NCBI GenBank assembly: GCA_034336665.1
Contig: CM067585.1
Location: forward strand, 362,501-426,500
Length of the DNA: 64,000 bases
Direction: 5' to 3'
Origin: Luscinia megarhynchos
Taxonomy: Eukaryota; Chordata; Aves; Passeriformes; Turdidae
The notes below the pieces were generated by a model. That model did no database searches and was not told the DNA's origin. It saw nothing but the letters and a program-made list of their open reading frames with translations. The position numbers were made by a program, and so were the translations under genes. Below, one piece after another: positions 57,401 to 64,000 of the stretch (position 1 is the stretch's first letter; each line of letters starts with the position of its first letter).

Positions 57401-60400
57401 ACCGAGGCTGGGGCTCCTGCCCACGGGTGGGGACCGGCCCTGGCGGTGCTTGGGCTGCATGTGACGGGTTATTCCAGCCACACCCCGCACTCTTTTGTTC
57501 ACCACTCTCTTTGGCATCCGGAGTTTTTCCCGTGGTTGAATTTTCCTTCTTAATGCTGTTACCGTGGTGGAGATGGCAGGCTGAAGTGGTGGTGCTGGGT
57601 GCTGAATCCAGGGATGGATGATCTTACCTGGGGTGTGACGAGAGGTGCACAAAGGGACTCTCTCACCCCACTGGAACTGAGAGAGGGACTTGGCCACGGT
57701 CATAGCGAGGCACCACAGAGCCCTGTAGCATCTTGGTGGAATAATGTGTGTTCATGGAGAAACGAGCATCCCGTGGGATGAATCCCAGTGTTTTCATGTC
57801 TGATGTTGCCAAGCCCCTTGCAGTGGAGTGTGGTGGGTACTCACAGCACCCTGTCCACCCACCCCTCCTGCCTGTCCTTGTCCCCTGGCAGCTGCCTGCA
57901 AAGAGAGCAAGCGTCCCCTGGAGGTGTCCCAGCACTCGGAGGAGATGGGCCTGATCCTGGGGATCTGTGCTGGGGGGCTCATCGTGCTGATTATCCTGCT
58001 GGGAGCCATCATCGTCGCCATTCGCAAAGGGTAAGGACACCTGGGCTGGGCTGGTGCTCCCTCCCTCCCTGCTCAGCCCTTCTCCAGCACCCCAGCACTA
58101 GCTGGAGTTACTGGTGGGCATTCAGGTGTGCTGGGCAGGCTCCAGACACTCCCCTGAGCTGTGCATCCCACTGCACACAGAGCCTCTGTGCACTGTGGCA
58201 CCAGGCAGGGCAGGGGACACTGGGGACCGAGCAGCAAAGTCCTTTCTGCATCTTTGTTCCACTGTCCCTCTCCCCCATATTTTTTGGTCTTTTGCCTCTT
58301 CTCCTGCTGCTTCTTGGCTTTGTGCTGCTCTGGTGGTCCTGCATGGATGGAAACACTTCTGGCCTGTGCCTGAGCCCTACCCCAGTGCCAGGCCCAGCTG
58401 TCCCCATTCCGCCAGCTCTTCCTGCCAGCAGCAGCCACGGGACCCCAGGGCGTGCAGCCCCACACCCAAACTTACAAAAATCAGCTTAATCTGCACTGAG
58501 ATGTTGCCTCTGGGCTTCTCTGTTGCCTTGGCCAGGCCAGCATGAGCACATCAGCATGGATGTGGCCGTGTCTGTGGGGGTGGGCTTGTACTGGGGAGCT
58601 CGTGGGTGGGAGGGAGGAGGACGAGGGCTTTTCGGGACACTCATCCCTGGGAGCACTGGGGATGCAGCCAGTGCTTTTCACGTGCCTGGAAAAGTGGCTT
58701 CTTCCCTGCAGGGCTCGAGGCAGCGCCGGGCTGGGGGGGCTCTCAGGGCTGGGATAAAGGACAGCAATTAAACACGGGGCTTGGGAGGATGGAGCAAAGT
58801 ACGTGAACAGCCAGAGGGAGAGAAAAACAGCAGGGCAGAGCCTCGGTCTCTGTAAATCTGCAAAGCTCTTTGTGGCTCGTGCACCCTGGAAGGATCCTTG
58901 CAGATTGATGCTCCTGGAAGAGCGGGGCTGCAGCATCCCTGCACACTCTGAGGTGCAGGGCTGGCTCATGGCTCCGTTGGATCCTTCCCCGATGGAGCAA
59001 ATGCCAGCAGTGCTGGTGTGTTTTGGGGAGTGATGCTGTGGGTGGGAACTGTGAGTGTGGCTGCTGCATTCCCATTGCTGGTGCTGTGGGACAGGAGGAG
59101 GAGGAGAAGCTGCTCTGCTTCAGCATCCCAGGATGAACCTGTTGAAGGATAAACCAGAGCTACAAATTAGATGTGGTGCTCAGAGCCCTGAATTTCAGGC
59201 TGTTGGGAAGCTGGGATGAGCTTATAAATCTTCTCCAGAGTGCTTTGCCATTGGAGAAACACTGATGTGGTGGAATGGAAATGCAGCTTTGGAATATGTT
59301 TGTCTCTAGTAAATGGTGCACTGGGAATGTGACATCCCAACCCCATCTCCCCCTCTGGGCCCCTAACCAGCAGCCTAGGGAAAATCTCTACTTTTGGGAC
59401 ATCTTTGTTGCTCACTCTAAAAAGTTATGGAATAACCCGTTGGACAGGGGTGCTGTGGACACCCACCACACGTGTGGTCATGCTGAGAGCCAGTGCTTGT
59501 GCTCTGCTGCCGGGGTGCTGGCTCCTGCCTGGAGTAAATAACCTGTGGGTGCCACAGGGGAGCCTGATTCCTTTACGGTGCATTGAATTTTCTGGCAGCT
59601 GACTTGCCCTGTAACCTCCCTTGCCAGTGCTGGAGAAAAGCTGCTTATGCAATTTCTGCTGTTCTCTTTGTTTGCACGCTTGCCAGGAGGAACTACTATT
59701 CTTACTCCTATTACCCGTAAGTAATTGTCATTCTCCTGCTTTACCCTCCTCCTGGCCGCCCCCCTCACCCCGCTGCTCCAACAAGTCCTTATCTCTGCCA
59801 AGTGTGTTTTAAGGGTCTCTTTGGATCAGGGAAAATAATGCTGCTGAGCTTGTTAGAGACAGAAGGCAGCATAAAGGGGAAGGGTCAGTGACTCTGAAGG
59901 AATTCTGGATTTTAGCAGTGCCTTGCAGTGTTCCAGACCCACCACGATGCCGACACAGGCTCAGATCTCCTGTTCATCCTTCTGGTCTAATTGCTGCTCT
60001 GGTTTCGGAGCCTGATGCTGCCTCTCAAAAACATTCATTCAGCTTTCTTTGCCTAAATGATTTGAATTCAGGGTGTAAGGTTCTGTCCCAGTGGGAACTC
60101 CTGGGATTTCTCAGCATCTTTGTGAGGCGTCTAAAGAGACCCTGCACGTCGGGAAAAGCCTCTGCAGTGGGTGCTGAGCATGGGTTTACTCAAGGGGGTC
60201 CAGCCCATCCTTTGGGATGGATTTGGCCCTGACAAGGCTTCAAAGTCACAGAATGGTTTGGCTTGGAAAGGACCTTAAAGCTCATCTCATTCCAACCTGT
60301 GCCGTGGGCAGGGACACCTTGCACTAGACCAGGGGGTAGTGCCTGGAGAAATGGGGCTGGGGAGGGCTGGGGCAGACCCATCCGATGGGAGATGGCTGGA

Positions 60401-61393
60401 GAGGGCACTCCTGGCTGTCCAAGGGCAGGGAACAGGAGGGGACACTGAGCAGCTGGAGTGGCTGCAGCCAGTGAGGGATGCTGCACGTGCGGCTGTGACC
60501 GGCCTGGGACAGCAGAGCACTGAAGCATGATGACCACACTGCTGCAAATAATCTGTCCTGCTGCCAGGAATAACCCTGGAGCTTTGAGGGCACCTTAGAG
60601 CACCTGATGGTGGGCCCTGCTCACTTGTGCTCCTCCCTGCTGCAGGAAACCCGTGAACATGAGCAAAGCCACCATAAACTACCGGCACGAGAAGGCGCAG
60701 ATGATGGGCGCCGTGGACAGGAGCTTCACGGACCAGAGCACCCTGCAGGAGGACGAGCGCCTGGGGCTGTCCTTCATGGACACCCACGGCTACGGGAACA
60801 GAGGTGAGCTGGAGCCTGCCTTCCCCTGCTCTGGGCACAGAGCTGAGGGTGGTGAGCAGGCATCCCCCTGCTCCCGTCCCACAGCTGTGGCAACCAAGGT
60901 AACGATGGGGATCCTGGCATCCCCCTGCTTCCTTCCTGTTGGGAAAGATGTTACAGGAAAGCCTTAGTTACTGAATTACCCTGAAACAATGGGATGGCCC
61001 CTGAAGGCAATCCCCTCTTGACAGAACAATGCCCTCTGCCAGAGAGCAACTCCAAAGGGCACAGAAAGACTTGCCAGGGTCCAAAGATTAGTTCTTAGAG
61101 TTTAAAATATTTTAAACACGCTATGCTAATATAGGGGTTTCTATAGGCTGTATGTAAATGCTGTAGAATTTGTATTTTGTATTACATTGGTTAGTGGAAA
61201 TTAGAATATTCATCATGGAAGAAGATTTATTGTATTGTAAATGGGAAATCGCTCTCTTCTTGCTCTCTTCCTCTTCTTTATCTCCCTCTCTCTCTCTATC
61301 ACCCCTCCCTTTACATCTAATACCTCCCTCTCTTCTTTCTCTTTCCCTGCTTTGCTCCTCTTAACTCTAATGCTTCTTCTTGCTCTCTTCTCC

Positions 61394-61450
<57 letters not shown>

Positions 61451-63761
61451 CCCCCCCCTTTTATCTCTTTTTGTCCTGCTCTGGGAGCTGTGCCGGGCAA
61501 CCCCTAGCAGTATCTTTTATGATAAACTGTAATATTTAGTTTATACAGAGCACTTGAGCTTTGTCCCTCACTGTCTATCCTGACACAAAGACTCCTGAAG
61601 AGTCCCGCACCTTCCAGCCACAGCGAAGGTGCCCAGTATCCTCAAAATATCACAGAAACAGCCTGCCCAAGCTCAAGGAGTGTTTGGACAATGCACAGAG
61701 TGGGGTTGTTGGACTGTCTGTGCAGGGCCAGGAGTTGGACTCAGTGGTCCTTGTGGGTCCCTTCCAACTCAGGATATTCTGTGATTCTATTGAAGGCTTG
61801 GTGTTACATCTATTTTAGACTGCTGTGTGTAAATCTCCAAGAGCATGGATTTCGTCGGTGTTGGAGCTTTTGCCACCGTCCAGGCCGTGCTGAAGGGAAG
61901 GCTCTTGTGGGAGAGCTGGGTCTCTATCCTCTTGTGGAGATCTGAGCTTGTGGCTGAGCAGTTTGAGGCCATTTGTGGGCTCAGGATCAGGCTGCAGCCC
62001 CCTTGGAACTGGAATCCCGTTCCCTGGCTTATGCTGAGGTTGGAAGCTTTTCCCCCAGCCTGGGCTCTGAGGGGTTAAAGAGCCCCCGCACTCACATCAG
62101 AGGGAGACTGATAACTTCACACCCACTGGAGGAGGTGTCTCCGTGCTGATTTAGTGTGAAATAACTCTCTGGATGCCCCAGTTTCAGCCATATGCTGGTA
62201 ACATCTGTTGCAGTGGCTGGAGGACGCTGCGCGCGGCTCTTGCGCTCCGGCTGCGGGCTGGCGCACCTCCCGCCCCTGCCTCACGGATCATCACAGCCCA
62301 GAGGGCAAGCTGGGCCTCCTCCCAGTACACAGAGCTAGCTTAGGTGCATTTTTTCTTTGGTTGCTCTTCTTGAAACTCCCAGAGGCTGGTGGGGCTGAGC
62401 TGGGGAGCCCGGGCTGCCTGCCACGGCTGGGTTTACACGGCCACTGCCTGTAAATATCCTTAATTAAGGAAGGGAAGTGAACGAGTTGGTGACTGGTTGG
62501 TGGCTGTCCCCCCCACTCCATTCTTCAGTTTCTCTGCGTTTGAAAGAAAGTCACTAATCCTCATGGAAACCAAGTGGTTCCTCAGTAGAACTGTGGAACT
62601 GTGGCAGCACCTTGCAAATGCCAGCAATTAATTAATTTCTTGTTAATCCCAGCGGCTGATGAGCCCATTGGTCAGGTCATGGGGTGTGGAGCACTCTCCT
62701 GTGTTGTCCTGTTGGTTCCCACTACCAGAGGACAGGGTCAGATGGGATATTGGGAAGGAATTGTTCACTCTGAGGGTGGTGATGTCCTGGCACAGGGTAT
62801 GCAGAGCAGCTGTGGCTGCCCCTGGATCCCTGTCAGTGCCCAAGGCCGGATTGGAGAGGGCTGGGAGCGCCCTGGGACGGTGGGAGGTGTCCCTGCCATG
62901 GCAGGAGGTGGCTCTGGATGGGCTTTAAAGTCCCTTCCAACCCAAACCATTCCATGGGTCCCTGCCTGCCCATCTCCAGGAGTAGTACAGAGCATCAGGT
63001 TTTGTGCAAACCCAGATTTTGGGATCTGGTGTGGGAGCTTTCCCTGACAAACACAGGTGAGGTTTTAGACAGGCTGTGCTGGTAATGACACAGCAAAGGC
63101 GTAAACCAGGTAAATACTGCACAGACTCTCCATCTGACAGCAGTGAGCTCCATTTGTGGCAGCCTGAGGAGTCCAGTGCTGGTCTCTAGCAGTGAGGGAA
63201 ATGAACTGTTAAGCTGTGCTGGAGACTTTGGCAAGGTGATTTTTCAGCTCAGGATCTTGTGCGAATATTTGGGCTCGGAGCTCTTGCTTGTCTGCGTGGG
63301 AGCTCTTTGTTCCAGACGATGGGAAATGAGATTATTGCCCCTTATGGCCTTGCCCACTGATTTCTAATAGATCTGCTGGGGTCCTGAAAGGCTGTACTGG
63401 GCATTTTTGGCTTTGTGGTGTAGAAAGAGCTGCAGAGAGCATGAGGGGGTGGCAGTGGGATTGGGGGCTGGGCCTCGAGGAGGTGGCAGCCCCAGCATCT
63501 CGTGGGTGCGGGGGGGCGACGGGGGCAGCCGAGGAGTCGCTGCCCCGACAGCCCTGCCTGTCCCGTGGCGCAGGGGAGCAGCGCGGCAGCGTGGTGACCG
63601 AGTCCAGCAGCCTGCTGGGGGGCTCCCCGCGGCGCCAGGGCCGCAAGGGCTCCCCGTACCACACGGGGCAGCTGCACCCCGCCGTGCGCGTGGCCGACCT
63701 CCTGCAGCACATCAACCAGATGAAGACGGCCGAGGGCTACGGCTTCAAGCAGGAGTACGAG
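24421..63761 (+). CDS. PTPRU: PTPRU, receptor-type protein tyrosine phosphatase U (5' 17 coding exons)
   Basis: The 17 exons total 2691 bases (897 codons) with matching phases throughout. Order: signal peptide (1 to about 20), MAM domain (about 25-186), Ig domain (187-282), four FN3 domains (283-380, 381-483, 484-587, 588-715), transmembrane helix (about 745-769) and juxtamembrane region to residue 897. A furin-type RLKR site lies at 635-638 in the fourth FN3; R2B receptors are known to be cleaved there into two linked chains. MAM sequons include NCS at 74 and NDT at 94. Juxtamembrane residues such as [28 protein letters not shown] and [15 protein letters not shown] match PTPRU, not PTPRK, PTPRM or PTPRT. 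The protein mediates cell-surface adhesion and junction signalling. Both phosphatase domains lie beyond the right edge. Confidence 0.97.
24494..31650 (+). other. PTPRU intron 1, first part
   Basis: CG-rich to about 25000, then mixed. A second CpG-rich block lies at about 26880-27450. No coding exon with a known domain was found; the long open frames reflect high GC rather than genes. Confidence 0.5.
26340..26590. repeat. 57-bp-type tandem repeat in PTPRU intron 1
   Basis: About four copies containing TGGCTGAGCCCCGAACGGAG and a GG(T/C)GT(T/C)GGGGGG or GATATTGGGGGG variant. Runs of six guanines recur in each copy. Confidence 0.88.
31655..32450. repeat. 21-bp minisatellite in PTPRU intron 1
   Basis: About 38 units in two interleaved forms: CCCCCTGCCCGTGTCCCA followed by GGG or CTG, with CCATGTCCCA variants. 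It is stop-free in all three plus-strand frames and at least two minus frames, producing ORFs up to 608 codons that are not genes. Confidence 0.95.
33780..34130 (+). promoter_or_regulatory. Candidate AT-rich enhancer in PTPRU intron 1
   Basis: An AT-rich island in GC-rich intron. It holds a perfect octamer ATGCAAAT at 33923-33930, a CCAAT-type GCATTGGCCAAA near 33969-33980, and an inverted repeat GCTAATGT-TTGC-ACATTAGC at 34001-34020. Function is inferred from motif density only. Confidence 0.35.
35285..36010. repeat. 29/37-bp minisatellite in PTPRU intron 1
   Basis: About 22 units of GGATGGTGCTGGGCTGTGAT ending either CCCAGTCCC or CCCAATCCTGCCATCCC. The two lengths alternate in blocks, a higher-order pattern. 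Minus-strand frames stay open. Confidence 0.95.
36690..38815 (+). other. PTPRU intron 1, CpG-rich segments
   Basis: CpG-dense blocks lie at about 36700-37080 and 38340-38800, separated by a CpG-poor, AT-richer stretch around 37650-38120. They could be internal promoters or enhancers. No exon was recognised. Confidence 0.4.
38815..39657. repeat. Minisatellite ending just before PTPRU exon 2
   Basis: First part: about 15 units of GGCACTGCAGGGGTGTCACA with TTCCTGGGG or GTCCTGGGG. Second part: units of CATTCCAGGGGTGTCACAC about 20 bp long. Around 17 units carry the palindrome GGTGT-C-ACACC. The array ends some 95 bases before the exon. Confidence 0.95.
39751..39879 (+). CDS. PTPRU: PTPRU exon 2 (MAM domain start)
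   Basis: Encodes [20 protein letters not shown], then [20 protein letters not shown] and LPH. The acceptor is GTCCCCACAG, the donor GTGAGT. Cysteines 27 and 36 of the MAM fold are present. Confidence 0.95.
39880..41372 (+). other. PTPRU intron 2, first part
   Basis: A short poly(A/T)-rich patch lies at 39970-40030, and the rest is mixed. No exon or repeat family was recognised before the CR1 copy. Confidence 0.4.
41373..41680 (-). mobile_element. CR1 LINE fragment
   Basis: Contains TTGGGTTGGAAGGGGCCTTA, CCATGGCAGGGACACCTCCC and further CR1 3'-region words in reverse order. It is the antisense reading of a CR1 3' end. Confidence 0.8.
41878..42470. repeat. CCATC pentanucleotide microsatellite
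   Basis: About 115 copies of CATCC, beginning with a mixed CATGC/CATCC zone and broken by a few ATTAT, ATTGAT and CCCCATC variants. The minus strand reads ATGGG repeated. Confidence 0.97.
42471..43530 (+). other. PTPRU intron 2, middle part
   Basis: No exon or assigned repeat. An AT-richer interval lies at about 42910-43200. Confidence 0.4.
43540..43720 (-). mobile_element. CR1 LINE fragment (short)
   Basis: GGCAGCCACAGCTTCTCTGG followed by GGGAACAATTCCTGCCCAAC is CR1 3'-region sequence in antisense. It closely resembles the copy at 41373-41680. Confidence 0.65.
43721..45505 (+). other. PTPRU intron 2, last part
   Basis: No recognised exon or transposon. Short tracts rich in TAAT and TTTATT lie at 43960-44050 and 44285-44325. 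Confidence 0.35.
45506..45910 (-). mobile_element. CR1 fragment with internal tandem expansion
   Basis: The left end AATCATAGAAT is the reversed CR1 terminal repeat. From about 45625, a 57-bp CR1-derived unit starting GAGCCTGGGCAGTGCCAGCA is repeated five times with small differences. Confidence 0.8.
46092..46363 (+). CDS. PTPRU: PTPRU exon 3 (MAM domain)
   Basis: Encodes [20 protein letters not shown] through [19 protein letters not shown]. 272 bases, acceptor TTTCCAG, donor GTGAGG. It holds two N-glycosylation sequons and the alanine/glycine-rich middle of the MAM domain. Confidence 0.96.
46429..46510 (+). CDS. PTPRU: PTPRU exon 4 (MAM domain end)
   Basis: Encodes [20 protein letters not shown] and LLLNYPC. 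82 bases, preceded by an intron of only 65 bases. GYLGLDDI(L)LL is the canonical MAM closing motif. Confidence 0.96.
47130..47245 (+). CDS. PTPRU: PTPRU exon 5 (Ig domain, first half)
   Basis: Encodes [20 protein letters not shown] then [19 protein letters not shown]. The FQC cysteine is the first of the Ig disulfide. 116 bases, acceptor CTCGGCAG, donor GTGAGC. Confidence 0.95.
47395..47830. repeat. Minisatellite in PTPRU intron 5
   Basis: Units combine GAGCTCAATCTGTGGGGCAG, GGAATGGGGGAATTTGGGG and GGAACGGAGGATCTATGGGG in changing order. It fills most of the 638-base intron between the two Ig exons. Confidence 0.92.
47884..48058 (+). CDS. PTPRU: PTPRU exon 6 (Ig domain, second half)
   Basis: Encodes [20 protein letters not shown] to [24 protein letters not shown] carries the second Ig cysteine. 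175 bases, donor GTGCGT. Confidence 0.95.
48438..48797 (-). mobile_element. CR1 LINE 3' fragment, about 360 bp
   Basis: Starts AGAATGGTTTGGGAGGGACT and continues through CCATGGGCAGGGACACCTTC, CAGCTTCTCTGGGCAACCTG, CCATTCCCCCTAGTCCTGTC and TAGCCCCTTCAGATACTGG. This is the longest and clearest CR1 copy here, antisense to PTPRU, ending 146 bases before exon 7. Confidence 0.9.
48944..49237 (+). CDS. PTPRU: PTPRU exon 7 (FN3 domain 1)
   Basis: Encodes [20 protein letters not shown] through LVSRTKCA. 294 bases hold the whole first FN3 domain, including [20 protein letters not shown]. Phase 1 at both ends, so the domain is a symmetric module. Confidence 0.96.
49768..50076 (+). CDS. PTPRU: PTPRU exon 8 (FN3 domain 2)
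   Basis: Encodes [20 protein letters not shown] through [15 protein letters not shown]. 309 bases, phase 1 at both ends. [17 protein letters not shown] is the FN3 G-strand region. Confidence 0.96.
50077..53357 (+). other. PTPRU intron 8
   Basis: 3.3 kb without recognised exons. A strongly AT-rich block at about 52240-52560, with many ATATAAT words, contrasts with its surroundings. It could be an old insertion or a low-complexity patch. Confidence 0.45.
53358..53467 (+). CDS. PTPRU: PTPRU exon 9 (FN3 domain 3, first part)
   Basis: Encodes [20 protein letters not shown] and [17 protein letters not shown]. 110 bases, acceptor TTCCCCAG, donor GTGCGT. Intron 8 before it is 3.3 kb. Confidence 0.95.
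53744..53945 (+). CDS. PTPRU: PTPRU exon 10 (FN3 domain 3, second part)
   Basis: Encodes [20 protein letters not shown] through [18 protein letters not shown]. 202 bases. It contains [20 protein letters not shown], the conserved FN3 core. Confidence 0.96.
54759..54861 (+). CDS. PTPRU: PTPRU exon 11 (FN3 domain 4 start)
   Basis: Encodes [20 protein letters not shown] and [14 protein letters not shown] plus two bases. 103 bases, donor GTAGGC. Confidence 0.95.
54970..55243 (+). CDS. PTPRU: PTPRU exon 12 (FN3 domain 4, furin site)
   Basis: Encodes [20 protein letters not shown] through [17 protein letters not shown] at residues 635-638 is the family's proprotein-convertase site. 274 bases, donor GTGAGT. 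Confidence 0.96.
55244..56792 (+). other. PTPRU intron 12
   Basis: 1.5 kb; no exon, microsatellite or transposon could be assigned. Confidence 0.35.
56793..56829 (+). CDS. PTPRU: PTPRU exon 13
   Basis: A 37-base exon encoding [12 protein letters not shown], the end of the extracellular part. Acceptor CTCCGCAG, donor GTGAGC. Identified by match to the human order GETRLNCIRIARK. Confidence 0.94.
56930..57400 (+). mobile_element. LTR-like insertion in PTPRU intron 13
   Basis: AT-rich block with GATTGGTTATTGGAAATTAG, ATATTCATCAT, a run of CTCTCT words and AATAAA at 57323-57328, then GTCTGTCCAGCGACCGTCCA. The order is that of a retroviral-type LTR. It shares about 130 bp with the element at 60950-61590. 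No coding remnants were seen, and the borders are approximate. Confidence 0.6.
57892..58030 (+). CDS. PTPRU: PTPRU exon 14 (transmembrane helix)
   Basis: Encodes [20 protein letters not shown] followed by the hydrophobic [20 protein letters not shown] and IVAIRKG. 139 bases. The basic RKG stop-transfer marks the cytoplasmic side. Confidence 0.97.
58031..59686 (+). other. PTPRU intron 14
   Basis: 1.66 kb with no assigned element. It leads to the 30-base microexon; a pyrimidine-rich stretch (TTCTGCTGTTCTCTTTG) precedes the acceptor. Confidence 0.4.
59687..59716 (+). CDS. PTPRU: PTPRU exon 15 (30-base microexon)
   Basis: A 30-base exon supplying RNYYSYSYY plus parts of the flanking G and P codons. 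It corresponds to RDHYAYSYYP in human. Acceptor TTGCCAG, donor GTAAGT; phases 2-in and 2-out keep the frame whether it is included or skipped. Confidence 0.93.
60244..60335 (-). mobile_element. CR1 LINE fragment
   Basis: TCACAGAATGGTTTGGCTTG followed by GGACCTTAAAGCTCATC and GTGGGCAGGGACACCTTGCA is a CR1 3' end in antisense. Confidence 0.85.
60646..60803 (+). CDS. PTPRU: PTPRU exon 16 (juxtamembrane)
   Basis: Encodes [20 protein letters not shown] through [12 protein letters not shown]. 158 bases, acceptor CTGCTGCAG, donor GTGAGC. The stretch is nearly identical to human PTPRU, which fixes the paralogue. Confidence 0.97.
60950..61590 (+). mobile_element. Second LTR-like insertion, PTPRU intron 16
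   Basis: A related copy of the intron 13 element: both contain GGAAATTAGAATATTCATCA, TTATTGTATTG and AAATCGCTCTCTT in the same order and orientation. The CT-rich part is expanded here into a long (CT)n run. Confidence 0.55.
61395..61450. repeat. CT dinucleotide microsatellite
   Basis: About 26 uninterrupted CT units, likely grown from the pyrimidine-rich part of the surrounding LTR-like element. Confidence 0.95.
61675..61800 (+). mobile_element. CR1 LINE 3' fragment
   Basis: GGACTCAGTGGTCCTTGTGG, GTCCCTTCCAACTCAGGATA and TTCTGTGATTCTATTGA form the CR1 3' end in sense orientation, with the typical terminal octamer. Confidence 0.9.
62690..62962 (+). mobile_element. CR1 LINE 3' fragment
   Basis: Sense-strand CR1 words include GTGTCCCTGCCATGGCAGGA, GTCCCTTCCAACCCAAACCA and TTCCATGG. 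5' truncated; the terminal repeat is worn. Confidence 0.85.
62963..63573 (+). other. End of PTPRU intron 16
   Basis: No repeat or exon recognised between the CR1 copy and exon 17. Confidence 0.35.
63574..63761 (+). CDS. PTPRU: PTPRU exon 17 (to start of phosphatase domain 1)
   Basis: Encodes [20 protein letters not shown] through [17 protein letters not shown]. 188 bases, donor [21 protein letters not shown] leads into the first phosphatase domain. No later exon is visible before the window ends. Confidence 0.96.
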
Positions 63762-64000
63762 GTGGGGACGGCTTGTGCCAGCACCTCGGGGGGACTGGGA
63801 GGCAGGATGGAGGGTGGGGGGCACGTGGGCAGGATCTGTGGGCGAGGAGAGGATGCTCCGGGTCTGAACTCTGCCTGGGGGCTGTCCTGAGTGTGGATCC
63901 AGCTCTGGGTTATTGGTCAGCTTGGGCAGGTCCCTGAGATGAGCCAAAGCCAGCCAGCCCCGTCTGCAGTGCGTCATCCCAGCTCTCCTGCAAGGGCCAG
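63762..64000 (+). other. PTPRU intron 17, start
   Basis: Intron sequence up to the window edge. Nothing else seen. Confidence 0.5.

Noticed and set aside
24421..63761. PTPRK, PTPRM or PTPRT instead of PTPRU
   Set aside because: Juxtamembrane sequence ([45 protein letters not shown]) and the SRSF4-MECR neighbourhood both point to PTPRU.

Overview
The window is vertebrate nuclear DNA, almost certainly from a bird and plausibly a songbird. It is GC-rich, with intron-split genes, small introns, CpG-island promoters, scattered CR1 LINE tails, solo-LTR-like insertions and many tandem arrays, which together look like an avian microchromosome. Four genes can be read, in the order SRSF4 (-), an HSF-family gene (+), MECR (-), PTPRU (+). 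SRSF4, MECR and PTPRU are also neighbours on human 1p35, so this is conserved synteny. The HSF-like gene between SRSF4 and MECR has no counterpart there in human as far as I know.

Layout. 1-530: first coding exon and CpG-island promoter of SRSF4, whose body lies off the left edge. 531-2577: spacer. 2578-about 4559: two-exon gene with a diverged HSFX/HSFY-type DNA-binding domain and a coding 18-bp repeat. 5024-11829: complete MECR in ten coding exons on the minus strand. All splice phases close and give 375 residues, with Tyr94 at the same number as in human. 11830-24420: intergenic DNA with MECR promoter repeats, possible regulatory AT-rich islands, five large tandem arrays and the PTPRU promoter. 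24421-63761: PTPRU, 17 coding exons (897 codons) from the signal peptide to the start of the first phosphatase domain. Exon phases all agree. The catalytic domains lie off the right edge.

How the genes work: SRSF4 is an SR splicing factor. MECR is the last enzyme of mitochondrial fatty-acid synthesis. PTPRU is an R2B-type receptor protein tyrosine phosphatase (MAM, Ig, four FN3, transmembrane, juxtamembrane, phosphatase). They share no pathway; the grouping is positional.

The most unusual property is the tandem-repeat load. About 18 arrays (periods 5 to 66 bp, roughly 8 kb, near 13% of the window) sit in introns, promoters, the MECR 5' leader and the coding parts of MECR exon 1 and the HSF-like gene. 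Many have no stop codon in several frames and so produce long spurious ORFs on both strands. The best leads are the HSF-like gene, the duplicated MECR exon 3 splice acceptor, the repeat-built MECR leader and presequence, and the palindromic array that ends about 95 bp before PTPRU exon 2. No CRISPR array, tRNA, rRNA or prokaryotic-type system is present.
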